A stretch of DNA of 64,000 nucleotides from Streptomyces sp. NBC_00557 (GCF_036345995.1 NZ_CP107796.1:5952001-6016000); one strand, 5' to 3'. Shown: positions 1 to 9,265, counted from the stretch's first letter. The notes: a model not told the origin generated them from the letters alone. Program-made: numbers and translations.

Positions 1-330
1 ATGGGGCTGCTGGCCGGCCGGCGGCAGGGTCCGCTGGAGGCGGGGGACATCCGCAGCAGGCCGCCGGCCTGGCTGCAGGGGTTCGGGGACGGTTCCGGGG
101 CCGATCCGCGCTGGACGGCCCGCGTCGACGCCCTGCGCGACGTCCTCACCAGCGGCGGCCGCACCCTCGCCCAGGGCGCCCTGGCCTGGATCTGGGCCCG
201 CAGCCCGCGCACGGTGCCGATCCCCGGGTTCCGCTCGGTGGCGCAGGCCGAGCAGAACGCGGGCGCGTTGGAGAAGGGACCGCTCACCGCCGGGCAGATG
301 GCCGAGATCGACCGCATCCTCGGCAGGTGA
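1..330 (+). CDS. Aldo/keto reductase, C-terminal part (gene starts before the window)
   Basis: Only the last 109 residues are visible, so the ATG at the window edge is probably internal. The segment has the C-terminal signature of aldo/keto reductases: a helix with LAQGALAWIWARSP, then TVPIPGFRSVAQAEQNAGAL, which matches the family's NADPH 2'-phosphate binding stretch (usual form IPGxRxxxQxxEN), and a final amphipathic helix ending EIDRIL. The TIM-barrel front half with the catalytic Tyr/Lys/His lies outside. These enzymes reduce carbonyl groups with NADPH in the cytoplasm. Substrate cannot be inferred. Confidence 0.85.
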   Translation: MGLLAGRRQGPLEAGDIRSRPPAWLQGFGDGSGADPRWTARVDALRDVLTSGGRTLAQGALAWIWARSPRTVPIPGFRSVAQAEQNAGALEKGPLTAGQMAEIDRILGR

Positions 331-433
331 GCGTGCCGGGCCGGTGAAAGCGGGTCGACTCATCGGATTTTCATAAGGTGGCAAATTCCGGCGGCGGCAC
401 GGGGGTCCTGGGCGGTTTCCGCTGCTGGGCGCG

Positions 434-1675
434 GTGTACCGTCCCCAGGTGCGCGAATGCTCCCGGCTCAGCCGGCGTGCCGTCCTCGGACTGACGGCCG
501 CCGCCCTTCCCGTGTCCATGACCACCCCGGCCGCCGCCGAGTCCACCGTCATCGGCGGCGGGCAACTGGCCCGCACCGGTGTCCAGGTGCGCGGTGCCTC
601 CGGACTGCCCGAGAAGCTCACCGCCCGCTCCTGGCTGATCGCCGACTGTGCGAGCGGCGAGGTGCTCGCCTCGTTCAACGCGCACCGGCGCCTGGCGCCC
701 GCGTCCACGCTGAAGATGCTGTTCGCGGACACCGTGCTGACGAAGTTCGACCGCACCGAGCGGTACACCGTCAAGGACTCCGACCTCGCGGACGTCCCGC
801 TCGGCTCCAGCCTGGTCGGCATCAAGCCCGGCATCACCTACACGGTCGAGCAGCTGTGGCAGGGCGTGTTCCTGCGCTCCGGCAACGACGCCGTGCACGT
901 CCTCGCCCACATGAACGGCGGCATCGCCAAGACGGTCGCGGAGATGCAGGCCAAGGCCAGGGACCTCCAGGCCCTGGACACCCATGTGGTCACCCCCGAC
1001 GGCTTCGACCACCCGGGCCAGATCTCCTCGGCGTACGACCTCACGCTGTTCGCCCGCCACGGACTGAAGGACGCCGCCTTCCGCGGCTACTGCGGCATGC
1101 GGACCGCGGACTTCCCGGCGGGCGGCAAGAAGACCTTCCAGATCCAGAACACCGACCGCCTGCTGACCGGGGCGTGGGGCCTGAAGCCGTACGACGGACT
1201 GATCGGCGTCAAGAACGGCTACACCAGCCATGCCGGCAACACCTTCACCGGCGCCGCCACCCGCGGCGGGCGGACCCTGCTGGTCACCGTGATGCACCCG
1301 GCCGACGGCAGCAACGCCGTCTACGAGCAGACCGCCGCGCTGCTCGACTGGGGCTTCGGACCCGGGCGTTCGGCCCAGCCGGTGGGCGTACTGGTGGAAC
1401 CGCTCAGCGAGGGCGGGGGGAAGGCGAATCCGTCACCCGCGGCCGGCAAGGGGGCCCCGGCGGCGGCCGGAGCGGCGGGCGCGGGCTCCCGCGGCCCGTC
1501 CACCGGGCGGCTGGTGGAGGGCGCGGCCGGTACCGCGCTGCTGCTGGCGGCGGCGGGCACGTGGGCCGTACGGCGGCGGCGCAGGGCGGCCGCGGCGACC
1601 GGGACGGCCGAGGCGCCGGAGGCACCGGAGGCGGCCGAGGGGGACGCGGAGCCGGGTGGCCGGCACCGGCGCTGA
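434..1675 (+). CDS. D-alanyl-D-alanine carboxypeptidase, membrane-anchored (penicillin-binding protein, S11 family)
   Basis: 413 residues from a GTG start; a second in-frame GTG lies 15 nt downstream, there is no in-frame ATG nearby and no clear ribosome site for either. The N-terminus has SRRAVLG followed by a hydrophobic stretch, a Tat-like export signal. Penicillin-binding motifs are in order: SxxK at 91-94 (STLK), SGN at 149-151, and KNG at 260-262 where most family members have KTG. A hydrophobic helix near residues 357-377 followed by a run of arginines would anchor the C-terminus in the membrane. Expected role is trimming the terminal D-Ala of peptidoglycan pentapeptides outside the cell. 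The KTG to KNG change is tolerated in some homologues, so activity is likely but not certain. Confidence 0.88.
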   Translation: MYRPQVRECSRLSRRAVLGLTAAALPVSMTTPAAAESTVIGGGQLARTGVQVRGASGLPEKLTARSWLIADCASGEVLASFNAHRRLAPASTLKMLFADTVLTKFDRTERYTVKDSDLADVPLGSSLVGIKPGITYTVEQLWQGVFLRSGNDAVHVLAHMNGGIAKTVAEMQAKARDLQALDTHVVTPDGFDHPGQISSAYDLTLFARHGLKDAAFRGYCGMRTADFPAGGKKTFQIQNTDRLLTGAWGLKPYDGLIGVKNGYTSHAGNTFTGAATRGGRTLLVTVMHPADGSNAVYEQTAALLDWGFGPGRSAQPVGVLVEPLSEGGGKANPSPAAGKGAPAAAGAAGAGSRGPSTGRLVEGAAGTALLLAAAGTWAVRRRRRAAAATGTAEAPEAPEAAEGDAEPGGRHRR

Positions 1676-1682
1676 CAGTGTC

Positions 1683-1765
1683 CGGCGGCCGTTCCACCGG
1701 CCGGTGTGCACCTCGCGTCCCGTCGTGAGGCCCACCCCAACTCCGGCGCGGTGGAACGGCCGCCG
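1683..1765. repeat. 16-bp perfect inverted repeat with a 51-nt spacer
   Basis: CGGCGGCCGTTCCACC at 1683-1698 is repeated as its exact reverse complement at 1750-1765. It begins 8 nt after the stop of the carboxypeptidase gene. Arms this long with a 51-nt loop could form a terminator-like cruciform or be a relic of a small inverted element. No T-run follows. Confidence 0.6.
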
Positions 1766-1791
1766 CTTCCCCCCTCGGTGTGGCTGGGACA

Positions 1792-1809
1792 CGACCGCGC
1801 GAGCGGTCG
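1792..1809. terminator. Small perfect hairpin with GCGA tetraloop
   Basis: CGACCGC, GCGA, GCGGTCG: a 7-bp perfect stem closed by a GNRA-class tetraloop when read on the plus strand. It lies between the carboxypeptidase gene and the convergent SDR gene. It may act as a terminator with the inverted repeat just before it, although no T-run follows. The rest of the gap to 1941 holds no gene I can support. Confidence 0.35.
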
Positions 1810-1941
1810 CGGAATCAGTGTGCTCCAACTGTGAAGCTCTTGTGGAGAAATTTGAGCATACGGGCTCGACCGGCCGCAATACCACGGATGTTCAAATTCC
1901 GTTTGTGTGAAAACGCCCGGTGGCGCCGCGCGAAGGGTTCC

Positions 1942-2700
1942 TCAGCCCCGCCCGATGTACGGCATCGCCGTCGCCAGCACCGTCGCGAACTGCACGTTCG
2001 CCTCCAGCGGCAGCTCGGCCATGTGCCGTACGGTGCGTGCCACATCGGCCACGTCCATCACCGGCTCCGGCACCATGTCGCCGTTCGCCTGCAGCACGCC
2101 GGTCCGCATCCGCGCCGTCATGTCGGTCGCCGCGTTGCCGATGTCGATCTGCCCGACCGCGATGCGGTACGGCCGCCCGTCCAGCGACAGCGACTTGGTC
2201 AGGCCGGTCAGGGCGTGCTTGGTCGCGGTGTAGGCGACCGAGTGCGGGCGGGGGGTGTGGGCGGAGACGGAGCCGTTGTTGATGATCCGGCCGCCCTGCG
2301 GGTCCTGCTCCCTCATCCGCCGGTACGCCGCCTGCGCGCACAGGAACGCGCCGTTGAGGTTGGTGTCCACCACGTGCCGCCAGGCGTCGTACGACAGCTT
2401 CTCGACCGGGACCCCGCCGGGCCCGAACGTCCCCGCGTTGTTGAACAGCAGGTCCACCCGGCCGAAGCGTTCCACCGTCGCCGTGAACAGCGCGTCCACG
2501 TCCTCGGGCCGGGACACGTCCGTGCGCACGGCGAGCGCGTCGCCCTCCGGGACCAGCGCCGCCGTCTCCTCGAGCGTCCCGGTGCGCCGTCCGGCCAGGG
2601 CCACCGACCAGCCGCCCCGCAGCAGCTCCACGGCCACGGCGCGCCCGATCCCGGACCCGGCCCCGGTCACCACCGCGCTCTTCGATCGCCTGTCAGTCAT
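1942..2700 (-). CDS. Short-chain dehydrogenase/reductase (classical SDR)
   Basis: 252 residues from an ATG at 2700; upstream in-frame codons do not look coding. Classical SDR landmarks are present: cofactor motif TGxxxGIG at 12-19, NNAG at 87-90, a catalytic serine in NNGSVS around 144, and YxxxK at 157-161 (YTATK). The residues after the first strand (AGRRTG) favour NADP(H). A soluble cytoplasmic oxidoreductase; substrate unknown. It sits 129 nt downstream of the Gfo/Idh/MocA gene on the same strand, so the two may be co-transcribed. Confidence 0.88.
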   Translation of the reverse strand: MTDRRSKSAVVTGAGSGIGRAVAVELLRGGWSVALAGRRTGTLEETAALVPEGDALAVRTDVSRPEDVDALFTATVERFGRVDLLFNNAGTFGPGGVPVEKLSYDAWRHVVDTNLNGAFLCAQAAYRRMREQDPQGGRIINNGSVSAHTPRPHSVAYTATKHALTGLTKSLSLDGRPYRIAVGQIDIGNAATDMTARMRTGVLQANGDMVPEPVMDVADVARTVRHMAELPLEANVQFATVLATAMPYIGRG

Positions 2701-2829
2701 GGCACCGCAGCGTAGGCGGAGAGTCCGCGATGCGGAATGCCGTGTCCGCCATACGGTTACCCGAGGGGACGTGCCGGGGCCGGTGCCCACGCGGCGGGGC
2801 ACCGGCACGACCCGCCCCCGGACACCGCG

Positions 2830-3837
2830 TCACACCACCGCCTGGACCTCCTCCCCCGGGTACCGCACCCCGATCCGCTCCCGGACCGCGTCCAGGGTGC
2901 GCATGACCGCGAGCGAGCCCTCCAGCGGTACCAGGGGGGACTCCTTCTCGCCCGCGCGCAGGGCCCGCATCACCTCGGTCGCCTCGTGGCGCAGGGTGGT
3001 GCGCGGGCCGTCCGCGGGGCCGGCGGTGAACTCCTCGGGGTCGTGGCCCTCGCGGTGCAGCACGAACCGCTCCGGGTGGAAGAAGCCCGCCGGCACGTCG
3101 ATCCGGCCGCGCGAACCGGTCACCGAGGCCGTGCCGCCCGTACCGCCGACGATCGAGCAGTGCAGCGACGCCATCGCGCCGCTCTCCCAGGACAGCACCG
3201 CGCCCGTCTGCAGATCGACGCCCTCCGGCGACAGCAGCGCGCTCGCCGCGACCGCGTCCGGCTCACCCAGCAGCAGCTGCGCGAACGACACCGGGTACAC
3301 GCCGAGGTCCAGCAGCGCCCCGCCGCCCAGTGCCGGATCCCGCAGCCGGTGCGCGGGCGGGAAGGGACCGGCGAGCCCGAAGTCGGCCTGCACGGTGCGC
3401 ACTTCACCGATCGCCCCGTCGTCCACCAGCGCCTTCAGCCGCCGTACCAGCGGATTGCAGTACATCCACATCGCCTCCATCAGGAAGCGGTCGTGCTCGC
3501 GGGCCAGCGCGACGAGTTCCTCCGTCTCGCGCAGGTTCAGCGTGAACGGCTTCTCGCACAGCACGTTCCGCCCCGCCGCCAGGCACAGCCCGGCCGCCGC
3601 CCTGTGCGCCGCGTGCGGGGTGGCCACGTACACGACATCGATGTCGGGGTCCGCGGCCAGCGACTCCCAGGCGCCGTACGCCCGCGCCGCCCCGAACCTC
3701 TCCGCGAACGCGCGCGCCGACTCCGCCCGCCGCGAGGCCACCGCCGCGATCTCCGCGTCCGGCAGGTCCACGAGGTCCGCCGCGAACGCCGCCGCGATCC
3801 CGCCCGTCGCCAGGATCCCCCAGCGCACCTTCCCCAT
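2830..3837 (-). CDS. Gfo/Idh/MocA-family oxidoreductase
   Basis: 335 residues. The start chosen is the ATG at 3837, preceded by GAGGG at a 7-nt spacing; an ATG six codons upstream at 3855 is possible. The N-terminal Rossmann fold is clear (VRWGILATGGIA near residues 4-15), followed by the family motif CEKPFTLN where the lysine helps catalysis. The C-terminal half is the alpha/beta substrate domain. Family members oxidise or reduce sugars and inositols with NAD(P)(H). It is divergent from the exporter at 3951, and the two starts are about 110 nt apart. Substrate unknown. Confidence 0.85.
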   Translation of the reverse strand: MGKVRWGILATGGIAAAFAADLVDLPDAEIAAVASRRAESARAFAERFGAARAYGAWESLAADPDIDVVYVATPHAAHRAAAGLCLAAGRNVLCEKPFTLNLRETEELVALAREHDRFLMEAMWMYCNPLVRRLKALVDDGAIGEVRTVQADFGLAGPFPPAHRLRDPALGGGALLDLGVYPVSFAQLLLGEPDAVAASALLSPEGVDLQTGAVLSWESGAMASLHCSIVGGTGGTASVTGSRGRIDVPAGFFHPERFVLHREGHDPEEFTAGPADGPRTTLRHEATEVMRALRAGEKESPLVPLEGSLAVMRTLDAVRERIGVRYPGEEVQAVV

Positions 3838-3950
3838 CGCCCCACCCTCGCTCATGCGTGCCCCGGCAGTCTGTACGAGCTGAGAGCATAGGTGCCGTCC
3901 GCGTCGCAGAGGCGCGGACGGGCACGGACGCCACGACAGGGGAGGGGCGG

Positions 3951-5252
3951 ATGCACGAGCAGGCGGCGTCGACACCGGAGGAACGGAGCGCACCGGCTCC
4001 CGCCCGGCCGCCCGCCGCGACCAGCCGCACCGGTGTCCTCCTCACCCTCGTCCTCGGCGGCCTCACCGCCACGCCCCCGCTCGCGATGGACATGTACCTC
4101 CCCTCCCTGCCGGAGGTCACCCGGTCCCTGCACGCACCGGCCGCCACGGTCGAACTCACCCTCACCGCCTGCCTGCTGGGCATGGCCCTCGGGCAGCTCG
4201 TCGTCGGCCCGATGAGCGACCGCCGGGGCCGCCGCCGGCCGCTCCTCGCCGGCCTCGCCGTCTACCTCCTGGCGACCGCCCTGTGCGCCGTCGCACCGAA
4301 CGTGGAGACCCTCGTCGCCTTCCGGCTGGCCCAGGGCCTCGCGGGCGCCGCCGGCATCGTCATCGCCCGGGCCGTCGTACGCGACCTGTACGACGGCGTG
4401 GCCATGGCCCGCTTCTTCTCCACCCTGATGCTGATCTCCGGAGTCGCACCGATCGTGGCACCGCTGATCGGCGGTCAGATCCTGCGGGTGACCGACTGGC
4501 GGGGCGTGTTCCTGGTGCTCACCGGCGTCGGCGTGCTGCTGGCCGCCCTGGTGTGGCTGCGGCTCCCCGAGACCCTGCCGCCCGCGGAACGCCACGGCGG
4601 GGGAGTGGGCGACGCCCTGCGCTCGATGCGCGCCCTGCTCGCCGACCTGCCGTTCACCGGCTACACGCTGGCCGGCAGCTTCGCCTTCGCGGCCTTGTTC
4701 GCCTACATATCCGCCTCCCCCTTCGTCGTCCAGGAGATCTACGGCGCCTCCCCGCAGACCTTCAGCCTGCTGTTCGGCCTCAACTCGGTCGGACTCGTGG
4801 CCGCCGGGCAGATCAACGGCAAGGTGCTGGCCGGCCGGGTCAGCCTGGACAAGGTGCTCGCCACCGGCCTCACCGTGATCGTGCTCGCCGCGACCGCCCT
4901 GCTGCTGATGGCCACCGGCGCCCTCGGTGACACCGGCCTGGCCCCCGTCGCCGCCGCCCTCTTCGTCCTGATGTCCGCCATGGGCATCACCCTCCCCAAC
5001 ACCCAGTCCCTCGCCCTGCTGCGCACCCGGCACGCCGCCGGCTCCGCCTCCGCACTGCTCGGCACCACCTCCTTCCTCGTCGGCGCGGTCGCCTCACCGC
5101 TCGTCGGGGTCGCCGGAGAGCACACCGCCGTACCCATGGCGGTTGTCCAACTGGTGGGAGCACTGGTCGCGGCGGCCTGCTTCGTGGGAATGTGCCGTCC
5201 CTGGAACGCACGCGGGAACACCCGTGCGGGTTCGGAGGGAGACGAGAACTGA
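3951..5252 (+). CDS. MFS multidrug exporter, Bcr/CflA family
   Basis: 433 residues from an ATG with a GGAGGGG ribosome site directly upstream. About 12 hydrophobic segments. Hallmarks are MDMYLPSLPEV in the first helix and loop, typical of Bcr/CflA drug:proton antiporters, and the MFS loop motif GPMSDRRGRRRPLL between helices 2 and 3. Predicted to expel small hydrophobic compounds using the proton gradient. Its last four bases overlap the apparent start of the next gene, suggesting translational coupling with the hydrolase downstream. Confidence 0.88.
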   Translation: MHEQAASTPEERSAPAPARPPAATSRTGVLLTLVLGGLTATPPLAMDMYLPSLPEVTRSLHAPAATVELTLTACLLGMALGQLVVGPMSDRRGRRRPLLAGLAVYLLATALCAVAPNVETLVAFRLAQGLAGAAGIVIARAVVRDLYDGVAMARFFSTLMLISGVAPIVAPLIGGQILRVTDWRGVFLVLTGVGVLLAALVWLRLPETLPPAERHGGGVGDALRSMRALLADLPFTGYTLAGSFAFAALFAYISASPFVVQEIYGASPQTFSLLFGLNSVGLVAAGQINGKVLAGRVSLDKVLATGLTVIVLAATALLLMATGALGDTGLAPVAAALFVLMSAMGITLPNTQSLALLRTRHAAGSASALLGTTSFLVGAVASPLVGVAGEHTAVPMAVVQLVGALVAAACFVGMCRPWNARGNTRAGSEGDEN

Positions 5253-6373
5253 GCGCACCGAGACTGCGCGCCGACACACCGGAACGGGCGGGGCTCGACC
5301 CCGTGCACCTCGGGCACCTGGTCGGCGAGGTGCACGCACTGACCGCCGGCGACCGCCCCTGGGCGGCCGGCGCCGTCGTGCTGGCCGGCCGCGGCCCCGT
5401 GATCGCCGTGGCCGAGGCCGCGGGCTGGGCCGTCCGCTACGCGGCGTACGACCCCGAGACCGACACCGGTGTCGAACTGCCGCCCGCCGCCCGGGTCCCG
5501 GCCACCGTCGACACGCCCTTCGACCTGGCCTCCCTCACCAAGCTGTTCACCTCCGTCGCCGCCGTGCAGCAGATCGAGCGCGGCACCCTCGGCATGGACG
5601 CCCGGATCGGCGACTACCTGCCCGACTTCCACGCCGCGGCCGCCCACGGCATCACCGTGCGCCGACTGCTCACCCACACCTCCGGGCTGCGCCCCGAGCT
5701 GCCCCTGTACGACTGCCCCGACGACGCCTCCCGGCTCGCCCTGCTGCGCGCCGAGGCGCCCGTCGGCGAACCCGGCCGGTACCTGTACTCCGACCTGAAC
5801 ATGCTCCTGCTGCAGGCCGTGCTGGAACGCATCACCGGCCGCACCCTCGACGTCCTGATCGCGGACGGCATCACCCGCCCGCTCGGCATGACGGCCACCG
5901 CCTTCGGGCCCTGCCCCGGCGCGGCCGCCACCGAGGACCAGCGGCGGCCCTGGGCCAAGGCCGACCGCGGGATGCTGCGGGGCGTCGTCCACGACGAGAA
6001 CGCCTTCGCGCTCGGCGGCGTCGCCGGCCACGCGGGCCTGTTCTCCACCGCCCGCGACCTGGCCGTCTTCTGCCGCGCCCTGCTCGCCGGCGGCTCCTAC
6101 GGCCCCGCCCGCATACTCGGCCCCGACTTCGTCGAGCTGCTGCTCACGCCGCCGGGGCTGGGCTTCGCCGTGGACCAGCCCTGGTTCATGGGCGAACTGG
6201 CCGGCCACGGGGCGGCGGGCCACACGGGCTTCACCGGCACGTCCCTGGTCGTGGACCCGCACACGGACACCTTCCTGGTGCTGCTGGCCAACACGGTCCA
6301 CCCGCGGCGCAGGACCCCGGACAGCTCACCGAGAGCGAGGCTGGCCACCCTTCTGGCACGGGCGGTGATCTGA
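5249..6373 (+). CDS. Beta-lactamase-family serine hydrolase (class C / esterase type)
   Basis: 374 residues if translation starts at a CTG that overlaps the preceding stop codon (CTGA). GGAGGG lies 9 nt upstream of that CTG, and the following residues SAPRLRADTPERAGLDP look like the natural N-terminus. The alternative GTG at 5192 lies deep inside the exporter gene. Active-site motifs are SLTK (S95-K98) and YSD (Y180). There is no signal peptide, so it is probably cytoplasmic and more likely an esterase or amidase than an antibiotic-degrading enzyme. Coupled to the exporter upstream. Confidence 0.82.
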   Translation: MSAPRLRADTPERAGLDPVHLGHLVGEVHALTAGDRPWAAGAVVLAGRGPVIAVAEAAGWAVRYAAYDPETDTGVELPPAARVPATVDTPFDLASLTKLFTSVAAVQQIERGTLGMDARIGDYLPDFHAAAAHGITVRRLLTHTSGLRPELPLYDCPDDASRLALLRAEAPVGEPGRYLYSDLNMLLLQAVLERITGRTLDVLIADGITRPLGMTATAFGPCPGAAATEDQRRPWAKADRGMLRGVVHDENAFALGGVAGHAGLFSTARDLAVFCRALLAGGSYGPARILGPDFVELLLTPPGLGFAVDQPWFMGELAGHGAAGHTGFTGTSLVVDPHTDTFLVLLANTVHPRRRTPDSSPRARLATLLARAVI

Positions 6374-6420
6374 GGGCTCCGGCAAGGACGCCGGTACGGG
6401 GGCCGCCGTAGAATCACCGG

Positions 6421-7428
6421 GTGAACGACCCCGTATCCCCGGCGGAAGCCCTGCGCGGAAGCCTCGCCGAGTTGCTCGACGGACTCCCGCCCAGGCAGGC
6501 CGCCGGAGCGGTCGAGCGGCTCATCGCCCACTACCGGGGCGACACCCCCACCCACACCCCGATCCTCCGCGACCGCGCCGACGTCGCCGCGTACGCGGCC
6601 TACCGCATGCCCGCCACCTTCGAGGCGGTCCACGCGGCACTGGAGGCGTGCGCGGCGGCCCTCCCCGGCTGGACGCCCGGCAGCCACACCGACATCGGCG
6701 GCGGCACCGGCGCCGCCACCTGGGCCGTCACCGCCACCTGGCCCGGCGAGCGCGGCGTCACCGTGCTGGACTGGGCCGAGCCCGCCCTCGCCCTCGGCCG
6801 GGAGATCGCCGCCGCCCACCCCGGCCTGCGCGCCGCCCGCTGGCAGCGCGCCCGGATCGGCGCGGACCTCACCCTGGCCGCCACCGATCTCGTCACGGTG
6901 TCGTACGTCCTCAACGAACTCTCCGAGCCCGACCGCGCCGCCCTCGTCGACGCCGCCGCGGGCGCCGCGCAGACCGTGGTGATCGTGGAGGCCGGCACCC
7001 CGGCCGGCTACGCCCGCGTCATCGAGGCCCGCGACCGCCTGATCCGCGCCGGGCTGCACGTCGTCGCCCCCTGCCCGCACAGCGCCGCCTGCCCCATCGA
7101 GCCCGGCCGTGACTGGTGCCACTTCTCCGCCCGGGTGGCCCGCTCCTCCCTGCACCGCCAGGTCAAGGGCGGCACCCTGCCCTACGAGGACGAGAAGTTC
7201 TCGTACGTCGCCGCCAGCCGCCTGCCCGCCGCACCCGCCGCCTCCCGGGTCGTCCGGCGCCCGCAGATCCGCAAGGGCCAGGTGCTGCTGGACCTGTGCG
7301 AGGCCGACGAACGGCTGGCCCGTACGACGGTCACCAAGCGCCACGGCGACCTGTACAAGGCGGCCCGCGACGCCGAGTGGGGAGACGCCTGGCCGCCGCG
7401 GGACCCGAGGGAGGAACCGCCCGCCTAG
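6421..7428 (+). CDS. Rsm22-type small-subunit rRNA methyltransferase-like protein
   Basis: 335 residues from a GTG start without a strong ribosome site. The SAM-binding fold is visible in HTDIGGGTGAATWAV (about residues 80-94). A cysteine/histidine cluster, CPHSAAC followed by DWCHF, matches the metal-binding signature of the Rsm22 family, whose mitochondrial members act with the small ribosomal subunit. The C-terminal part contains KRHGDLYKAARDAEWGD. Cytoplasmic. The bacterial function is inferred from family membership only. Confidence 0.8.
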   Translation: MNDPVSPAEALRGSLAELLDGLPPRQAAGAVERLIAHYRGDTPTHTPILRDRADVAAYAAYRMPATFEAVHAALEACAAALPGWTPGSHTDIGGGTGAATWAVTATWPGERGVTVLDWAEPALALGREIAAAHPGLRAARWQRARIGADLTLAATDLVTVSYVLNELSEPDRAALVDAAAGAAQTVVIVEAGTPAGYARVIEARDRLIRAGLHVVAPCPHSAACPIEPGRDWCHFSARVARSSLHRQVKGGTLPYEDEKFSYVAASRLPAAPAASRVVRRPQIRKGQVLLDLCEADERLARTTVTKRHGDLYKAARDAEWGDAWPPRDPREEPPA

Positions 7429-7531
7429 CCGCCCCGTCGGCCGGTCTCCCGTCGTCGGCGGCGCCCCCCGAAGCACATGAAGATGGGACGATAGGGCACA
7501 CTGTCCGCACACCAGCGAGGCGAGGGGATAG

Positions 7532-8260
7532 ATGAGCGCGACGTTCGGCGGCCGGTCCGGCCTGCAGGGCAAACTCTCCCGGTGGCTGCGTGGACGCCGC
7601 CCGAAGGAGGCCGCCGGCGACGGCGGCCGTGAGGCCCTGCTGCTCGCCGCCGCCGCGGCGGGACTGCCGCTCGCCCCCGCCGCGCACCCCGCCCCCGGCT
7701 ACCGCTGCTCCTGCGACCGCGTCGGCTGTCCCACCCCGGCCCGGCACCCGGTGTCGTTCGCCTGGCAGACGCAGTCCACCACCGACCGCGCCCAGATCGA
7801 GCGCTGGGCCCGGCACCAGCCGGACGCCAACTTCATCACCGCGACCGGCATGGTGCACGACGTCCTGGACGTCCCGCTGGAGCCCGGCCGGGAGGCGCTG
7901 GAGCGGCTGCTCGGCTCCGGCGTCGAGGTGGGTCCCGTCGCCGAGAGCGACGACGGCCGCATGCTGTTCTTCACCCTCACCCGCGGCACCCCCGAGGACG
8001 AGGACGAGTGGTGGCCGTGCGAGCTGGACTGCCACCCCGAGACCATGGACGAGCACCCGGGGCTGCGCTGGCACTGCCGGGGCTCGTACGTGCTGGTGCC
8101 GCCGGCCCGGCTGCCGGGGGACGAGCAGCGGGTGCGGTGGGTGCGGGGACCGGAGCACGCGCTGCCGGATCCCCTCAGCCTGCTGGAAGTGCTCACCGAC
8201 GCGTGTTCGCGCTACGCCGACGCGGGTCATCACGGCGCTGCCTGGCCACTGCGGCACTGA
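7532..8260 (+). CDS. Stand-alone prim-pol (bifunctional DNA primase/polymerase N-terminal) domain protein
   Basis: 242 residues from an ATG after GAGGGGATAG. The cysteine pattern CSCDRVGCPTPARHP, the following FAWQTQSTTDRAQIERWARHQPDANFITATG and the overall order match the N-terminal archaeo-eukaryotic primase-like domain found in phage and plasmid replication proteins. No helicase domain follows, and the place where active members have a DxD metal site reads HDVLDVP here, so catalytic activity is doubtful. Many streptomycetes carry such solo domains on the chromosome. The gene ends 12 nt from a convergent lipoprotein gene. Confidence 0.75.
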   Translation: MSATFGGRSGLQGKLSRWLRGRRPKEAAGDGGREALLLAAAAAGLPLAPAAHPAPGYRCSCDRVGCPTPARHPVSFAWQTQSTTDRAQIERWARHQPDANFITATGMVHDVLDVPLEPGREALERLLGSGVEVGPVAESDDGRMLFFTLTRGTPEDEDEWWPCELDCHPETMDEHPGLRWHCRGSYVLVPPARLPGDEQRVRWVRGPEHALPDPLSLLEVLTDACSRYADAGHHGAAWPLRH

Positions 8261-8272
8261 CCTCGGGCCGCT

Positions 8273-9265
8273 TCACCCGCCCTGTGCGGCGGTGAGCCCC
8301 GGCACCCTGCCCACGACCGACACCTTGCCGCTGCCCGCCGGATCGAGGGCGGCCTCCGCGGAGACGAACTCCAGGGTCAGGGACTGCTTCACCTCGCCCT
8401 TGGTCAGGGCCTGCACGTCCTTGTTCGGGACCGGCACGGTGGTGCCGGCGGCGGCCGTCTGCTTCTCGTAGTGGTGGGTGGTGAAGAACACCAGCGCGCC
8501 GCCGTCCGCCGTGCGCAGCGCCAGCGGCGCGTAGTCGCCGGCCGTCAGCGGCCGGTCGATGAACTGCGTGACGAGGCCGGGCTTGCGGGCCCGCTTGGCC
8601 CGGTTGGCGCGTTCGACGCTGGTGTACGTGCCGGCGGCGAAGGCCGTGCCGCCCTTCTTCAGGTACGCCGCGTAGTCCGCGCTCAACTTTCCGGGCGCGA
8701 CGGCCAGTTGCGCGGAGCCGGCCGGTACCGCCTCGGCCCAGCCGTCCTTGTCCGTCGTGAACTCCGGTACGGCGCCGGGCGCCACCAGCGTGACGTACGC
8801 CACCCGCCAGCGCTGCCCGAGGCCGCCGCGGGTGAACACCATCAGCCAGCGTGCCTTGCCGGTCTTGTTGGCCCGGGCGTCGGCGAGGAACCACCGCGGC
8901 CAGCCGGCCTTCTTGGGGATGGTGATCCTGATGTCCGACAGTTTCAGCGGCACGTGGGCGGGGTTGCCGGAGGGGCTGTTGGCGTGGCCCGCCTTCAGGC
9001 GCGCGGCGGTGATGTCGCCGAACGGGCCGGTGAGATAGGGCGCGTCCAGGGAGTTGTCGTAGGCCTTGTCGGCCTTGTTGTACGCGGCCGTGAACGCGGT
9101 GACCGCCTTGGCGGCCTCGGCGCGGGTGGCGGCGGGCAGCACCACGCGCTCCCCGTGCACCACCACGCATCCGCTCGACGTCAGCGACAAAGCGGTCAGC
9201 GAGGCCGCTATGAGGGCGTACCTCTCACGCCTGCGGAGCCTGCGCGGGCTGCGATCCCTGCTCAT
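8273..9265 (-). CDS. Putative lipoprotein, last gene of the efe operon
   Basis: 330 residues. The N-terminus has a basic stretch, a hydrophobic core and TSSGC, a lipobox-like cysteine near residue 33, though the -3 position is serine rather than leucine. No enzymatic motif is recognised. Its start lies 41 nt inside the end of efeU, so it is almost certainly translated from the same message and may belong to the iron-uptake system. Alternatively it could be an unrelated surface lipoprotein caught in the operon. Confidence 0.75.
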   Translation of the reverse strand: MSRDRSPRRLRRRERYALIAASLTALSLTSSGCVVVHGERVVLPAATRAEAAKAVTAFTAAYNKADKAYDNSLDAPYLTGPFGDITAARLKAGHANSPSGNPAHVPLKLSDIRITIPKKAGWPRWFLADARANKTGKARWLMVFTRGGLGQRWRVAYVTLVAPGAVPEFTTDKDGWAEAVPAGSAQLAVAPGKLSADYAAYLKKGGTAFAAGTYTSVERANRAKRARKPGLVTQFIDRPLTAGDYAPLALRTADGGALVFFTTHHYEKQTAAAGTTVPVPNKDVQALTKGEVKQSLTLEFVSAEAALDPAGSGKVSVVGRVPGLTAAQGG

